A stretch of DNA of 64,000 bases, taken from Bartonella australis AUST/NH1 (GTDB lineage Bacteria > Pseudomonadota > Alphaproteobacteria > Rhizobiales > Rhizobiaceae). Position numbers and translations under genes: made by a program. The stretch's first letter is position 1, and each line of letters begins with the position of its first letter. The DNA lies in the NCBI RefSeq assembly GCF_000341355.1, contig NC_020300.1:62001-126000 (forward strand), given 5' to 3'. Positions 47,795 through 60,862 of the stretch are shown one piece after another. The notes beneath the pieces are model-generated. The model worked only from the letters and a program-made list of their open reading frames with translations, was not told where the DNA came from and made no database searches.

Positions 47795-49495
47795 TCAATC
47801 TTGCTCTTGCTTTTTTAAAGCTGCACCAAGAATGTCGCCGAGGGAAGCGCCTGAATCCATCGAACCATATTGAGCAACCGCTTCTTTTTCTTCCGCAATT
47901 TCTAAGGCTTTGATAGACACCGAAAGTTTGCGCGTTTTTTTATCAAATGCGATGATACGGGCATCGACCCTTTGTCCAATAGAGAAACGTTCAGGACGCT
48001 GTTCATCGCGATCACGTGCTAAATCATTACGGCGAATAGTCGTTTCAAGATCGTGGTCAATCAATTTTACGTCAATACAATTATCATTGATTCCAGTCAC
48101 TTCACACGTAACAATGGCGCCTTTACGCAATTCACCGTGAGCCGCCGCTTCTCCAACTTTATCACCAGAAAGTTGCTTAATTCCCAGAGAGATACGCTCT
48201 TTTTCGACGTCAACATCGAGAACAACAGCTTTAACAATATCACCCTTGTTATAAGTGTCGATGACTTGTTCACCGGGGCGATTCCAGTCAAGATCAGAAA
48301 GGTGGACCATACCGTCAACATCACCTTCGAGGCCGATGAAGAGGCCGAATTCTGTTTTGTTTTTGACTTCACCTTCTACTTGCGAATTTACTGGGAATTT
48401 ATTGACAAAAGCTACCCACGGATTTTCGAATGTTTGCTTCAAACCGAGGGAAATACGCCGTTTAGAAGGATCCACTTCAAGGACAACAACTTCTACTTCT
48501 TGTGAAGTGGAAAGAAGTTTTCCGGGATGGATATTTTTTTTCGTCCAGCTCATTTCGGAAACGTGAATTAATCCCTCGATTCCTGGCTCAATTTCAACAA
48601 AACCACCATAATCAGTGATGTTAGTAACGGCGCCAGTGATTTTTTTACCGATAGGATACTTTAAGCTGATGCTGTCCCAAGGATCGCTTTCAAGCTGCTT
48701 CATTCCGAGTGAGATGCGGTGCGTGTCTTGATTGATACGGATAATCTGAACTTTAATAGTTTGGCCAATTGTGAGGATTTCAGATGGGTGATTAACACGC
48801 CGCCACGCCATATCAGTGACGTGTAAGAGGCCATCAATGCCGCCAAGATCAATAAATGCACCATAATCGGTAATATTCTTGACTACACCTTCGACAATTT
48901 GGGACTCTTCGAGGTTTTGAACGATTTCTGAACGCTGTTCGGCTCGGCTCTCTTCTAAGACAGTACGGCGTGAAACGACAATATTGCCACGACGACGATC
49001 CATTTTCAGAATTTCAAAAGATTGTGGGTTGTGCATCAAAGGCGCCACATCGCGAATAGGACGAATGTCAACTTGGCTACGAGGCAAGAAAGCGACGGCA
49101 CCATCAAGATCAACCGTAAAGCCACCTTTAACTTGGCTAAAAATAACCCCATCCACACGCACACCGGCGTTGAATTTTTCTTCAAGACGAAGCCAACTTT
49201 CTTCGCGACGCGCTTTCTCACGTGATAAAACAGCCTCACCCATCGCATTTTCAATGCGTTCAATATAAACTTCAACTTCGTCGCCGACTTGCAAGGAACC
49301 GTCTTTGCCTTTGGTTCCAAATTCTTTCAGTGGAATGCGACCTTCTACTTTAAGGCCTGCATCAACAATGGCCATATCTTTCTCGATTGCGATGATACGG
49401 CCTTTAACAACAGATCCTTCATTAAGATCGTTAACTTGAAAGGACTCCATTAAAAGGGTTTCAAAATCCGCTGTTGTGGGATTGTATTGTGACAT
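47795..49495 (-). CDS. rpsA: 30S ribosomal protein S1
   Basis: 566 residues from MSQYNPTTADFETL, with AGGAG eight bases upstream; the frame is open further to 49534 but without family similarity. Six S1 RNA-binding repeats, for example GAFIDLGGIDGLLHVTDMAW and GGFVEIEPGIEGLIHVSEM. Unwinds and brings mRNA to the 30S subunit. Follows aroA-cmk, the usual order. Confidence 0.97.
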   Translation of the reverse strand: MSQYNPTTADFETLLMESFQVNDLNEGSVVKGRIIAIEKDMAIVDAGLKVEGRIPLKEFGTKGKDGSLQVGDEVEVYIERIENAMGEAVLSREKARREESWLRLEEKFNAGVRVDGVIFSQVKGGFTVDLDGAVAFLPRSQVDIRPIRDVAPLMHNPQSFEILKMDRRRGNIVVSRRTVLEESRAEQRSEIVQNLEESQIVEGVVKNITDYGAFIDLGGIDGLLHVTDMAWRRVNHPSEILTIGQTIKVQIIRINQDTHRISLGMKQLESDPWDSISLKYPIGKKITGAVTNITDYGGFVEIEPGIEGLIHVSEMSWTKKNIHPGKLLSTSQEVEVVVLEVDPSKRRISLGLKQTFENPWVAFVNKFPVNSQVEGEVKNKTEFGLFIGLEGDVDGMVHLSDLDWNRPGEQVIDTYNKGDIVKAVVLDVDVEKERISLGIKQLSGDKVGEAAAHGELRKGAIVTCEVTGINDNCIDVKLIDHDLETTIRRNDLARDRDEQRPERFSIGQRVDARIIAFDKKTRKLSVSIKALEIAEEKEAVAQYGSMDSGASLGDILGAALKKQEQD

Positions 49496-49630
49496 AAGAA
49501 CTCCTAATACGTACCCCCATTGCAAAAGGTACAAGCGCTGGGTTAGTGTTGATACAGGGCAACTTCGTACCTTTTCTCTTCAGTATAGAAGGAGAAATCA
49601 GCGCCGGGCTAGAAGCCACCTTATGATGAT

Positions 49631-51639
<2,009 letters not shown>

Positions 51640-51789
51640 TTAGGGGCTCTTTACCATATATTTTGAGAAACGTCATGAGAAAATCCGTGTAGAATAGTGT
51701 ATTTATCTTTGACAAATGCTTCACTTTTCGCTTAAGCACCGTAAAATTCGTTTTTATGAAATTATAACTAACCTAAAGAGGCACGGTCC

Positions 51790-52170
51790 ATGGCAAAACA
51801 GGAACTTGGAACCAAACGGGTTGACCCGGAAACGGGAAAGAAATTTTACGATCTTAATCGCGACCCCATTGTGTCGCCTTATACAGGGCTTTCTTATCCG
51901 CGTTCTTATTTTGAAGTTGCTGCGGCTGAAGCTGACAGCGAAGAAGAAGTGGACACTGAAGAGCTTGATACAGCGCTTGAAAAGTCTGCCTTTATGTTGC
52001 TTGAAGGCGATGCCGATGATTCTAAAGATGATGATTTACCTGATTTAGAAGACAGCGATGTAGGCCTTGGAGATGACGATGATACATTTTTATCTCACGA
52101 CGAAGGCGATGAAGATGATGATGTCACTGATATTCTCGGTGGTGGCGTTTCTAGCGATGACGACGCTTAA
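51790..52170 (+). CDS. TIGR02300-family protein
   Basis: 126 residues. N terminus MAKQELGTKRVDPETGKKFY, DLNRDPIVSPYTG marks the family; the C-terminal half is a run of aspartate and glutamate. Many family members have CPxCG knuckles where this one has DPETG and SPYTG, so no zinc can be bound. Function unknown. Usually next to aroA and a tRNA-Ala gene; here AT-rich foreign DNA separates it from the tRNA. Confidence 0.85.
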   Translation: MAKQELGTKRVDPETGKKFYDLNRDPIVSPYTGLSYPRSYFEVAAAEADSEEEVDTEELDTALEKSAFMLLEGDADDSKDDDLPDLEDSDVGLGDDDDTFLSHDEGDEDDDVTDILGGGVSSDDDA

Positions 52171-52189
52171 GGGGGGCCGTATCCTTTAG

Positions 52190-52741
52190 CTAATTTATTA
52201 TGACCGAATTCCAGTCTTTTTTAAAAGCAATGGCGAGTCCTATTGAGTCGTTTAAACGATAATCTTTGTCTTCCTGTGTAACGACGACATCATCTAATTT
52301 TTCATATAACGGTGTTTCACCTTTTTTTAGAGGTGTGAATGCCCCCATTACCTTATTTAAAGGTGCTAAGAATAAAGGATACGAATCGATAAGGTGGATG
52401 GGTTTATATTTGAAATTTAAGGTTGACTTTAAAATTTTTCGGTTTGGTAGTATGAAATCTTTGAATGACGGTATATACTCATTTTCAGGGTTAAAATGAC
52501 ACCATGCTCTGATAATTGCATAATCATAACTTAAATTATGGGCATAGAATTTAGAGTTTTTCTTTGATTTTTTTATGAATTTTAGGAGTAATTCAACGGG
52601 GTCACCGTCGTCAATTGTGAATATGGTTGCATTTGAAGGGTCCTCTATATTTACAATTGATACCATATAAGCGCATACGGGTTCTGATGTGGTAGCTTCG
52701 AAATCGAAGGTATAACGGTTAATAAATTCAATCTTTTTCAT
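52190..52741 (-). CDS. exonuclease domain of a protein-primed family B DNA polymerase, truncated
   Basis: 183 residues. All three 3'-5' exonuclease motifs of phi29-type polymerases are visible: Exo I YTFDFEATT (about residue 11), Exo II YAHNLSYDYAII (about 92) and Exo III YRLND (about 164, Yx3D), with IHLIDSYPLFLAPLNKVMG in between resembling the phi29 (YDSLKKLP) segment. Polymerase motifs (DxxSLYP, KxxxNSxYG, DTD) are absent: the protein stops just where the palm should begin, 19 bp from the neighbouring gene. It could still act as an exonuclease or be dead. Base composition is far more AT-rich than the chromosome. Start overlaps the upstream gene by 4 bp. Confidence 0.75.
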   Translation of the reverse strand: MKKIEFINRYTFDFEATTSEPVCAYMVSIVNIEDPSNATIFTIDDGDPVELLLKFIKKSKKNSKFYAHNLSYDYAIIRAWCHFNPENEYIPSFKDFILPNRKILKSTLNFKYKPIHLIDSYPLFLAPLNKVMGAFTPLKKGETPLYEKLDDVVVTQEDKDYRLNDSIGLAIAFKKDWNSVIIN

Positions 52742-53598
52742 TGATCGTGTAATGTTTTAACGAATTTTTTTATTTCTTCATCATATTCTTTTATTGAAAA
52801 ATCTTTGTCACGACTAGGTTCAGAAACACATGACAGTTTCCTTGCTATATTATTTATTATTTCACTATCATCTAACCCCTCTAGAAAATCGGTATAAAAA
52901 TCACCTATTTCAAATTGTTTGATATATAAGTAGTAGCTCATGTAAGGACCCATTTCTTTGATCCATTCAGCTAATTTATTGAACCTCATATTTTTTGCTG
53001 TGTCTATAAACTTACGATGGTATTTTAACTTAAATTCAGGGAAGTAATGCTCAGGAATCAAGTTATCTTCCGATTTTAACTCTAAAATACTTCTGTGTAA
53101 GCTTGCTATTTTAGAAAAACTTTTTTGAACAAGTTTATCCAAGGTATCATATTTGCTGAATGTATCTTTCTCGGAAATATATCTTCTTTTTAACATATCC
53201 CTTATGATGCTATCTTTTATTTGGGTAAAATTATCTGATAGGACGATTTTTCCGTCTTCAGTTTTTATGTTGTTATTGAGTTTATTCAGATATTTTTCGA
53301 AGATTTTTAATTGTTCTTCATCTTTTGGTAAGTAATTGAAATTAAAAGTTTCGTTTCTTATATTATTATTAATTTTATTATTAAAATGAAATATTTTTAC
53401 GGCAAAATTTTCTCTTTTTTGCAGAAAACGCTTTTTTACCTGCCATTTTTCAAATTCTCTGCTAATCTTAATTACATTTTCAGATGTAATAGGTAGGCTT
53501 GGTTTGAACTCACTCATTGTTTCGGTTTCTATACTTGTTTTTAAATGAGTGTTAGCATATTTAATACGCTTAATGAGGTCTTTGAGTTTCTCATCCAT
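52738..53598 (-). CDS. unknown protein, candidate terminal protein
   Basis: 286 residues, lysine-, asparagine- and glutamate-rich, mostly helical in appearance (for example EFEKWQVKKRFLQKREN), without membrane segments or a motif I recognise. It is coupled by ATGA overlap to the polymerase-exonuclease gene. In phi29, PRD1 and Bam35 the gene directly upstream of the polymerase encodes a terminal protein of 230-270 residues that primes DNA synthesis; size and place fit, sequence alone does not prove it. Very AT-rich, clearly foreign here. Confidence 0.5.
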   Translation of the reverse strand: MDEKLKDLIKRIKYANTHLKTSIETETMSEFKPSLPITSENVIKISREFEKWQVKKRFLQKRENFAVKIFHFNNKINNNIRNETFNFNYLPKDEEQLKIFEKYLNKLNNNIKTEDGKIVLSDNFTQIKDSIIRDMLKRRYISEKDTFSKYDTLDKLVQKSFSKIASLHRSILELKSEDNLIPEHYFPEFKLKYHRKFIDTAKNMRFNKLAEWIKEMGPYMSYYLYIKQFEIGDFYTDFLEGLDDSEIINNIARKLSCVSEPSRDKDFSIKEYDEEIKKFVKTLHDQ

Positions 53599-53662
53599 TG
53601 TAGTTCCACTTTCGATATTTGGCTTAAAATTAAGTGAAAAAAAGAATATTCAACCCTATTTT

Positions 53663-53851
53663 TCACTGAGTTTGGCGAAATAAGGTGTGTTTAACGCACC
53701 TTATTTCTTGTATACCTAATGCCAATAAATTCACAACATATTTACTATTTTTACCTATCATTTCTTTTCTAAAGGAAACAGTGAATCCACTGTTTTTCGA
53801 TGGTACTCCGTTATTAAATATAAATTTTTCTTGATCTTCGGTTTTTCTCAC
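53663..53851 (-). CDS. small hypothetical protein of the AT-rich insertion
   Basis: 62 codons, GTG start, with GGGGGA about 12 bases upstream. The first 45 residues (FIFNNGVPSKNSGFTVSFRK) look protein-like and unlike any family I know. The last 15 codons run through an 11-bp hairpin (53677-53707), so the true end may differ. Same strand and composition as the two genes downstream. Confidence 0.35.
   Translation of the reverse strand: MRKTEDQEKFIFNNGVPSKNSGFTVSFRKEMIGKNSKYVVNLLALGIQEIRCVKHTLFRQTQ
53677..53707. repeat. 11-bp perfect hairpin
   Basis: GAAATAAGGTG (53677-53687) and CACCTTATTTC (53697-53707) with a nine-base loop, 80 bp upstream of the 286-residue gene. On the minus strand it is followed by GCC rather than a T run; on the plus strand by TTG. 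Could be a weak terminator or a structural element of the mobile replicon. Confidence 0.55.
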
Positions 53852-53910
53852 TTTAAGAATTCCCCCCAGATTGTTTATCTTCTTTTGGGAGAGATTGGTC
53901 TATCTTTCGT

Positions 53911-53986
<76 letters not shown>

Positions 53987-54210
53987 AGAAGGTTGCGTTT
54001 TTTAAGAGGCGCAGATATTCAAGGGTAGGATTTATACAATAATTGGGGGATATTGCAGTGGTTGGGGTGGTTTTTCCAAGATTTTTTCAATGATGCTCGT
54101 GGCGTGTCTGTTTTGGGTCGCCTACACTTAAAATATGTTTTTTCCCCCGAATTGTGCCTTTTTAGTCACGTTTCAGCGCAAAAGAGAAAAAATATTCAAG
54201 GAAAAAGATA

Positions 54211-56049
54211 ATGCCTTCCTACCGTTCAAGAACATCGACTCATGGGCGCAACATGGCAGGAGCACGCGGTCTTTGGCGTGCGACCGGAATGAAAGATGCC
54301 GATTTTGGTAAGCCTATCATCGCAATTGCGAATTCCTTTACACAATTTGTTCCGGGGCATGTACATTTAAAAGATCTCGGGCATTTAGTTGCGCAAGAGA
54401 TAGTCGCTTCTGGTGGTGTTGCAAAAGAATTTAACACTATTGCTGTCGATGATGGGATTGCTATGGGGCATGATGGAATGCTTTATTCTTTGCCTTCTCG
54501 TGAGCTCATTGCGGATTCCGTCGAATATATGGTCAATGCCCATTGCGCAGACGCTCTTATTTGTATTTCCAATTGCGACAAAATTACGCCCGGTATGTTA
54601 ATGGCTTCCTTGCGGTTAAATATTCCAACAATTTTTGTTTCCGGTGGCCCTATGGAGGCAGGAAAAATTAAATGGAAAGGCCAAGATATTGCCGTTGATT
54701 TAGTTGATTCAATGATCGCAGCGGCCGATAATCATAATTCAGAGGAAGAAGTTTCTGAAATGGAGCGTGCCGCGTGTCCTACGTGCGGTTCTTGTTCAGG
54801 GATGTTTACTGCTAATTCTATGAATTGCCTTACTGAAGCATTGGGGCTTGCTCTTCCCGGAAATGGATCAATGTTAGCCACGCATGTAGATCGTCGACTG
54901 CTATTTGAGGAAGCTGGTCGGCGTATTGTTACGCTGGCCAAGCGTTATTACGAAAAAGACGATGAGACAGTTTTGCCGCGTTCTATTGCTTCGCGTAAGG
55001 CTTTTGAAAATGCAATGACTTTGGATATCTCCATGGGTGGATCAACCAATACTGTGCTGCATCTTTTAGCTGCGGCGCGGGAAGGAGAGGTAGATTTCAC
55101 TATGACCGATATTGATTATCTTTCACGCCGTGTTCCCGTTTTGTGCAAAGTTGCACCTGCTGTCTCTAATGTGCATATGGAGGATGTTCATCGAGCTGGC
55201 GGTGTCATGGGACTCTTAGGTGAATTAGCTGCAGCTGGACTTATCGATACGTCCGCTTATACTGTTCATGCAAAAACAATGAAAGAGGCTCTTTGCGAGT
55301 GGAACATAAAACAGACTGAAGAATCTACTATTCATAAATTTTACCGTGCGGCACCAGGAGGCGTTCCAACACAAACAGCTTTTAGCCAGGTACACCGTTA
55401 TGAGGCCCTCGACCTTGATCGCGAAAAGGGCGTGATCCGCGATATTGAGCATGCTTATTCAAAAGATGGGGGGTTAGCAGTTCTTTATGGGAATCTTGCT
55501 GAAGATGGTTGTATTGTAAAAACAGCTGGTGTTGATCAGCCAAATTTAACCTTTAAAGGTCCTACGAGGATTTTTGAAAGCCAGGATTCAGCAGTTTCAG
55601 CGATTTTGACCAATAAAATTAAACCAGGAGATATCGTTTTAATTCGTTACGAAGGCCCGCGTGGTGGGCCTGGAATGCAAGAAATGCTTTACCCAACAAG
55701 CTACCTCAAATCGAAAGGATTAGGTGAGGTTTGTGCACTTGTGACAGATGGCCGCTTTTCAGGAGGATCTTCAGGGCTTTCTATCGGCCATATTTCGCCA
55801 GAGGCTGCTGAAGGAGGCACAATTGCTTTGGTGGAAGAGGGAGATATAATAGAAATCGATATCCCTAATCGCACTATTCATTTAATGATAGGTGGCACTG
55901 AGATTATGCATCGTCGTAACAAAATGGACGCAAAGGGAAGTGCGGCTTGGAAACCAATTGAGGAACGTAAACGTAAAGTTTCAAAGGCCCTTAAAGCCTA
56001 CGCGGCCATGACTACTTCTGCTGCTAAGGGCGCAGTTCGCGATATCTGA
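54211..56049 (+). CDS. ilvD: dihydroxy-acid dehydratase
   Basis: 612 residues. Penultimate step of valine/isoleucine synthesis. Iron-sulfur ligands and active-site regions: [30 protein letters not shown] and [14 protein letters not shown]. Intact. Confidence 0.96.
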   Translation: MPSYRSRTSTHGRNMAGARGLWRATGMKDADFGKPIIAIANSFTQFVPGHVHLKDLGHLVAQEIVASGGVAKEFNTIAVDDGIAMGHDGMLYSLPSRELIADSVEYMVNAHCADALICISNCDKITPGMLMASLRLNIPTIFVSGGPMEAGKIKWKGQDIAVDLVDSMIAAADNHNSEEEVSEMERAACPTCGSCSGMFTANSMNCLTEALGLALPGNGSMLATHVDRRLLFEEAGRRIVTLAKRYYEKDDETVLPRSIASRKAFENAMTLDISMGGSTNTVLHLLAAAREGEVDFTMTDIDYLSRRVPVLCKVAPAVSNVHMEDVHRAGGVMGLLGELAAAGLIDTSAYTVHAKTMKEALCEWNIKQTEESTIHKFYRAAPGGVPTQTAFSQVHRYEALDLDREKGVIRDIEHAYSKDGGLAVLYGNLAEDGCIVKTAGVDQPNLTFKGPTRIFESQDSAVSAILTNKIKPGDIVLIRYEGPRGGPGMQEMLYPTSYLKSKGLGEVCALVTDGRFSGGSSGLSIGHISPEAAEGGTIALVEEGDIIEIDIPNRTIHLMIGGTEIMHRRNKMDAKGSAAWKPIEERKRKVSKALKAYAAMTTSAAKGAVRDI

Positions 56050-56595
56050 TTGAGGGAAGAATCTAGTTTTAGAGGATTTTCCGCGACTTTCTTTGTAAAA
56101 TTTCAAACTGAAAAAATTGGTTTGAAATGTTTCGGGAGACAACTTGGAGAGGTTTTTAGGGCAGAGATAAAGAGGGAGTTGTGCGATTTGCAAACTGTGC
56201 GGATTTTCCTATTTTTACGTCAATTGTATAGGACACGGTAAGTTGCCTTAGAGTATGTCATAGATATACTGTGCTTGTTGTGGGAAAATGGGGATAACTG
56301 AAGCGCAGCTAACAAAATGAACAAAACCATAGGTCGTGAGTAAATGCACGTTTTGATTTTTGCTGAAAAGGGGAGGCATCCTTCAAGAGCAGAAAATTGC
56401 TGTAATGCCGCTATTAAATCATAAGCGTGACCACTGAACGATGAGTTAAGTCGGTGACGTTGTAACTATTTGAAAAAAAAAGCAACAGATATTTTTATGT
56501 GGAGGAAATCAATGAAGAAACAGATCCGGGCAAATCACTCTTGAGAATATAGCTCATATACACCACGGCCCTCTCTTCAACTTGTTATAAAGCGG
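56050..56595. other. 546-bp gap between ilvD and mutS
   Basis: No gene recognised. The only start with a good ribosome site (GGAGG at 56501) opens a 10-codon frame at 56512-56544 that ends at once; it may be the scar of a lost gene. Confidence 0.4.
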
Positions 56596-59331
56596 TTATC
56601 CTTTTTCGAGTTGCTTAAGACGGTAAAGTTCTTCTAAAGCAGCTTTAGGGGAGAGATTGTCAGGATGAATAACTTTAAGAGCTTCTTTAATTGCACAACA
56701 TTCATTTGTTTTTTTATTCGCAAAAGATGTTTCTTTAAGGGTAAACAGTGGTAAGTCATCAATTAATTTCTTGCCTTTTTTAGCCATTTCGCCTTGTTCT
56801 AATTGATCCAGAACGTTTGTAGCACGGGCGATAACCGTTTCAGGAAGTCCAGCAAGCTTCGCAACTTGCACTCCGTAAGATCGATCAGCGACTCCTTTAG
56901 TGACTTCATGGAGGAAGACGACGTCACCTTCCCAATTTTTGACTTTCATCGTCACATTATGAAGACGATTAAGCTTTTCGGTAAGTACTGTCATTTCGTG
57001 GAAATGTGTGGCAAGAATGGCGCGACAGCGGTTTACTTCATGAAGGTATTCAACCGCTGCCCAAGCGATTGAAAGTCCATCAAAAGTGGATGTACCTCGT
57101 CCAATTTCATCAAGGATAACGAGAGAATGGTCGCTAGCGTGATTAAGAATCGTTGCTGTTTCGACCATTTCCATCATAAAAGTCGAGCGTCCCCGTGCAA
57201 GATCGTCTGAGGCACCAACGCGGCTGAATAAGCGATCGACAACGCCGATATGGGCGGAAGAAGCTGGAACAAATGAGCCCATTTGCGCCATAATAGTAAT
57301 GAGAGCATTTTGTCGTAAAAAAGTTGATTTTCCCCCCATATTCGGGCCTGTTAATAGCCAAATTGCCGCATATTGTTGTTTTTGTTGCGCTGAAAGGTCG
57401 CAGTCATTAGCCACAAACGGTTTATCTGTTTGTTTTCGCAATGCTTGCTCTACTACAGGGTGGCGTCCCGCGATGATATGAAATGTAAGTGAATCGTCAA
57501 TTTTGGGACGACAATATCCTTGTTCTTCGGCTAAGTGGGCTAAAGCGACGGATACATCCAAAACAGAAAGCGCTTCAGCTGCTCCGCGAATGAAATCAAT
57601 TTGTGTAGTAATTTCGTTAACGAGCTCATCAAAGATTTCTAGCTCGAGCGTTATGGCATTATTTGCTGCATGGGCAATACGACTCTCAAGTTCGGCAAGC
57701 TCTGTTGTGGTGAAGCGCATGGCATTTGCCATTGTTTGTCGATGAATAAAACGTGCTTTCGCTTCAGGACTATTAGTAAGAGCGGATGCTTGAGAAGCTG
57801 TTACCTCAATAAAATAGCCTAAAATGTTGTTATGCTTGATTTTAAGTGTTTTGACGTCTGTTTCTTGTGCATATTGTGCTTGAAGTTTAGCGATAATACG
57901 GCGTGATTCATCGCGTAAACAGCGCATTTCATCCAGTTCTTTATGATAATTGAGACGAATAAAATTACCATCGCGTTTGAGAAGTGGGAGATCATCAGCT
58001 AATGCTTGTTCTAAACGAAAATGTAAAGCAGTAGGTAGATGTGAAAGCGCTTTTTGTACATCACTTATTTCTTGAGGAAGCAATTGATTGCTAAGGAGCT
58101 GATTAAGCGTGTTGATGATATTAAAACCGCACAGAATAGCTCCTATATCACGTGGTCCTCCCCGGCCAAGAGCTAAGCGTGAAACTGCACGCGGCATATC
58201 TGGTCCCCCCTTTAAAATCAGTTTGATAGATTCTGCAAGGGAGGTGTTGCGCATAAAAAAGTCGATTGAATCGAGGCGTTTATTAATGGCAGCAGGAACT
58301 GTTAAGGGGGTAATTAAGCGATCAACAAGAAGACGTGATCCTCCTCCTGTAACAGTGCGGTCAATGGCCTTTAGCAAGCTTCCATCACGTTGGCCGGATG
58401 TGGTTCGGATGAGTTCAAGGCTAAGTCTAGTGGCTGCATCAATGAAGAGAGTGGCGCTTTCATTTTGACGCTCGGGTCGCATAAGAGGGGGACGATGAGT
58501 AATTTGTGTTTTTTCGATATAACGAATGGCAGCGGCAATTGCTGAAAGTTCAGAGCGCGAATAATCAGAGATGCCTTCAAGGGTTGATAGTTTAAAATAA
58601 TTGCAAATATCCCGCTTAGCAGTGATTACGTCAAAAAGACTAGCTGGTTGAGGTGAGACGATGGGACCAAGAATATTAAAAAGCGCTTTTTGGGATTTGT
58701 CGTAGAAAAATGAGTCAATTACAATTATTTCTTGTGGATCTACGCGCATAATGTCTGTCAAAAGATTTTCATGGCGACTTTCTGCGACACGAAATATGCC
58801 AGTGGAAATATCAATCCAAGAAAAGGCAAATTCTTCTTTATCACTGGTTTTGATGCGGGAAAGTGTCATAAGATAATTTGCACGCGCTGGATCAAGGAGT
58901 TTTTCTTCTGTAATGGTCCCGGGTGTGACAAGGCGGACGACATTTCGCTGAACAACCGATTTTGAACCACGTTTTTTTGCTTCGGTCGGATCCTCTGTTT
59001 GTTCACATACAGCAACACGGTAGCCACGGGCGATAAGTTTTTGCAAATAATCGTCTGCAGCGTGAACAGGAACTCCACACATAGGAATATCTTCGCCTAA
59101 ATGTTTGCCGCGTGTTGTGAGCGTAATTCCCAAAGCTTGAGCAGCTTCGACTGCGTCATTAAAGAATAATTCATAGAAATCACCCATACGATAAAAGAGG
59201 AGAGAATCGCTATTAACTGCTTTGATCTCTATATACTGCTCCATCATAGGAGTAAGGCGCTCTGGCTGGGTACGGGGTGGTGCTATGGATTGTTGAACTA
59301 AATGAGTATTGCTTTCAGTCTCTTTTTTCAT
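56596..59331 (-). CDS. mutS: DNA mismatch repair protein MutS
   Basis: 911 residues, about 55 more than the E. coli protein. Mismatch-binding domain with [12 protein letters not shown] (Phe-x-Glu wedge), connector and lever domains, then the ATPase with Walker [37 protein letters not shown] and Walker [16 protein letters not shown]. Diverges from maeB. Confidence 0.97.
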   Translation of the reverse strand: MKKETESNTHLVQQSIAPPRTQPERLTPMMEQYIEIKAVNSDSLLFYRMGDFYELFFNDAVEAAQALGITLTTRGKHLGEDIPMCGVPVHAADDYLQKLIARGYRVAVCEQTEDPTEAKKRGSKSVVQRNVVRLVTPGTITEEKLLDPARANYLMTLSRIKTSDKEEFAFSWIDISTGIFRVAESRHENLLTDIMRVDPQEIIVIDSFFYDKSQKALFNILGPIVSPQPASLFDVITAKRDICNYFKLSTLEGISDYSRSELSAIAAAIRYIEKTQITHRPPLMRPERQNESATLFIDAATRLSLELIRTTSGQRDGSLLKAIDRTVTGGGSRLLVDRLITPLTVPAAINKRLDSIDFFMRNTSLAESIKLILKGGPDMPRAVSRLALGRGGPRDIGAILCGFNIINTLNQLLSNQLLPQEISDVQKALSHLPTALHFRLEQALADDLPLLKRDGNFIRLNYHKELDEMRCLRDESRRIIAKLQAQYAQETDVKTLKIKHNNILGYFIEVTASQASALTNSPEAKARFIHRQTMANAMRFTTTELAELESRIAHAANNAITLELEIFDELVNEITTQIDFIRGAAEALSVLDVSVALAHLAEEQGYCRPKIDDSLTFHIIAGRHPVVEQALRKQTDKPFVANDCDLSAQQKQQYAAIWLLTGPNMGGKSTFLRQNALITIMAQMGSFVPASSAHIGVVDRLFSRVGASDDLARGRSTFMMEMVETATILNHASDHSLVILDEIGRGTSTFDGLSIAWAAVEYLHEVNRCRAILATHFHEMTVLTEKLNRLHNVTMKVKNWEGDVVFLHEVTKGVADRSYGVQVAKLAGLPETVIARATNVLDQLEQGEMAKKGKKLIDDLPLFTLKETSFANKKTNECCAIKEALKVIHPDNLSPKAALEELYRLKQLEKG

Positions 59332-59530
59332 TTTTGCGCGTCTTTTTCCTTAAAATATAGGCTTTTTACCCTTTTTTGTTTACTTAAATGTGTGTCTTCA
59401 TTATCTCTGAACTGAAATACATGATAATCTGAGTAGGGCAGGGTAAGCGTAACGATTTCTAGCATGTGAATCAAATAATTGCACTCATTATCGAGCAAAA
59501 TTTATATCGTTCTTGGGGAAAATAAGTGAG

Positions 59531-60862
59531 ATGAAAAAAAGTGAGCAGGATCAGAAAAAGCATAAAGTAGTTTATGACGCAAACGAACAAGAAGCCCTCG
59601 ATTTTCACAGTAATGGCCGACCCGGCAAGCTTGAAGTTATTCCAACAAAATCTATGACAACTCAGCGTGATTTAGCTCTCGCTTATTCGCCAGGGGTTGC
59701 CGTTCCTGTCAAGGAAATTGCTCGAGATCCATCTCTAGTTTACGAATATACAGCAAAAGGTAATCTTGTTGCTGTTATATCAAATGGAACCGCTATTTTG
59801 GGTTTAGGCAATTTAGGTGCATTAGCATCTAAGCCGGTAATGGAAGGCAAAGCGGCGCTCTTTAAACGTTTTGCGGATATTGATTCAATTGATTTGGAAA
59901 TTGATACCGATGATACGGAGAGTTTTATAAGTTTGGTGCGTCATCTAGAACCATCTTTTGGTGGTATTAATCTGGAAGATATAAAAGCGCCTGAATGTTT
60001 TATCATCGAAAATCGCTTACGTGAGATAATGCATATTCCAGTTTTTCATGATGATCAGCACGGAACGGCAATTACTGCTGCTGCCGGATTAATAAATGCT
60101 TTGCATTTAACTGGGCGCGATATAAAAAATACACGGTTAGTTTGTAATGGCGCTGGTTCGGCAGGAATTGCTTGTATTCAACTTATCAAGGCAATGGGTT
60201 TTCGTCCTGAAAATATTCTATTATGTGACACTAAAGGTATTATTTATGAAGGTCGCGAAGAGGGGATGAACCAGTGGAAGTCTGCTCATGCTACTAAAAC
60301 GCATAAACGCACTCTCGCTGAAGCAATGGAAGAGGCTGACGTGTTTTTTGGAGTTTCAGCTAAAGGTGCGTTGACGTATGAAATGGTGAAATCAATGGCG
60401 CAGCAGCCGATTATTTTTGCTATGGCCAATCCTGATCCAGAAATTACACCGGAAGAAGTGAGGCAAGTACGTGACGATGCCATCGTAGCGACAGGCCGAT
60501 CAGATTATCCTAACCAGATCAATAATGTTCTTTGTTTTCCGTATATATTTCGTGGTGCACTTGATGTACGTGCGACCGCTATCAATGACAGCATGAAAAT
60601 TGCGGCAGTAAAGGCTCTTGCCGATTTAGCGCGTAAGGAAGTGCCGGATTGCGTAGCGGAAGCTTATCGTGGAAATCATATGAAATTCGGTCCTAACTAT
60701 ATCATCCCCGTTCCATTTGATCCACGTTTGCTTACGGTCATATCAATGGCGGTGGCAAAAGCGGCCATGGAAAGTGGTGTTGCTGAAAAATATATTTATG
60801 ATTTAGAAGCTTATGAGCGTGATTTGAATTCCAGACAATCCCGTTACATCTGTAATGCATAG
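59531..60862 (+). CDS. maeB: NADP-malic enzyme, malic domain only (truncated MaeB)
   Basis: 443 residues from [12 protein letters not shown]. Oxidative decarboxylation of malate to pyruvate. Malic domain with [32 protein letters not shown] and the Rossmann [15 protein letters not shown]. MaeB of this order is about 760-770 residues with a C-terminal phosphotransacetylase-like domain; here it ends after [16 protein letters not shown] with a few extra residues. The missing domain survives as decayed frames downstream. The malic part alone may still be catalytic, as in single-domain enzymes, but regulation by acetyl-CoA would be lost. Confidence 0.93.
   Translation: MKKSEQDQKKHKVVYDANEQEALDFHSNGRPGKLEVIPTKSMTTQRDLALAYSPGVAVPVKEIARDPSLVYEYTAKGNLVAVISNGTAILGLGNLGALASKPVMEGKAALFKRFADIDSIDLEIDTDDTESFISLVRHLEPSFGGINLEDIKAPECFIIENRLREIMHIPVFHDDQHGTAITAAAGLINALHLTGRDIKNTRLVCNGAGSAGIACIQLIKAMGFRPENILLCDTKGIIYEGREEGMNQWKSAHATKTHKRTLAEAMEEADVFFGVSAKGALTYEMVKSMAQQPIIFAMANPDPEITPEEVRQVRDDAIVATGRSDYPNQINNVLCFPYIFRGALDVRATAINDSMKIAAVKALADLARKEVPDCVAEAYRGNHMKFGPNYIIPVPFDPRLLTVISMAVAKAAMESGVAEKYIYDLEAYERDLNSRQSRYICNA

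Noticed and set aside
52171..52190. TATCC-TTTAGCT near the left edge of the AT-rich block resembles the tRNA-Ala 3' end (ATCCCGCTTAGCT), as if an att duplication.
   Set aside because: Only a gapped partial match, and the block lies 5' of the intact tRNA, the wrong side for integration into a tRNA 3' end.
56512..56544. Ten-codon frame with a good GGAGG site before mutS, as a leader peptide.
   Set aside because: It points away from mutS, precedes no gene, and contains no regulatory codon run.
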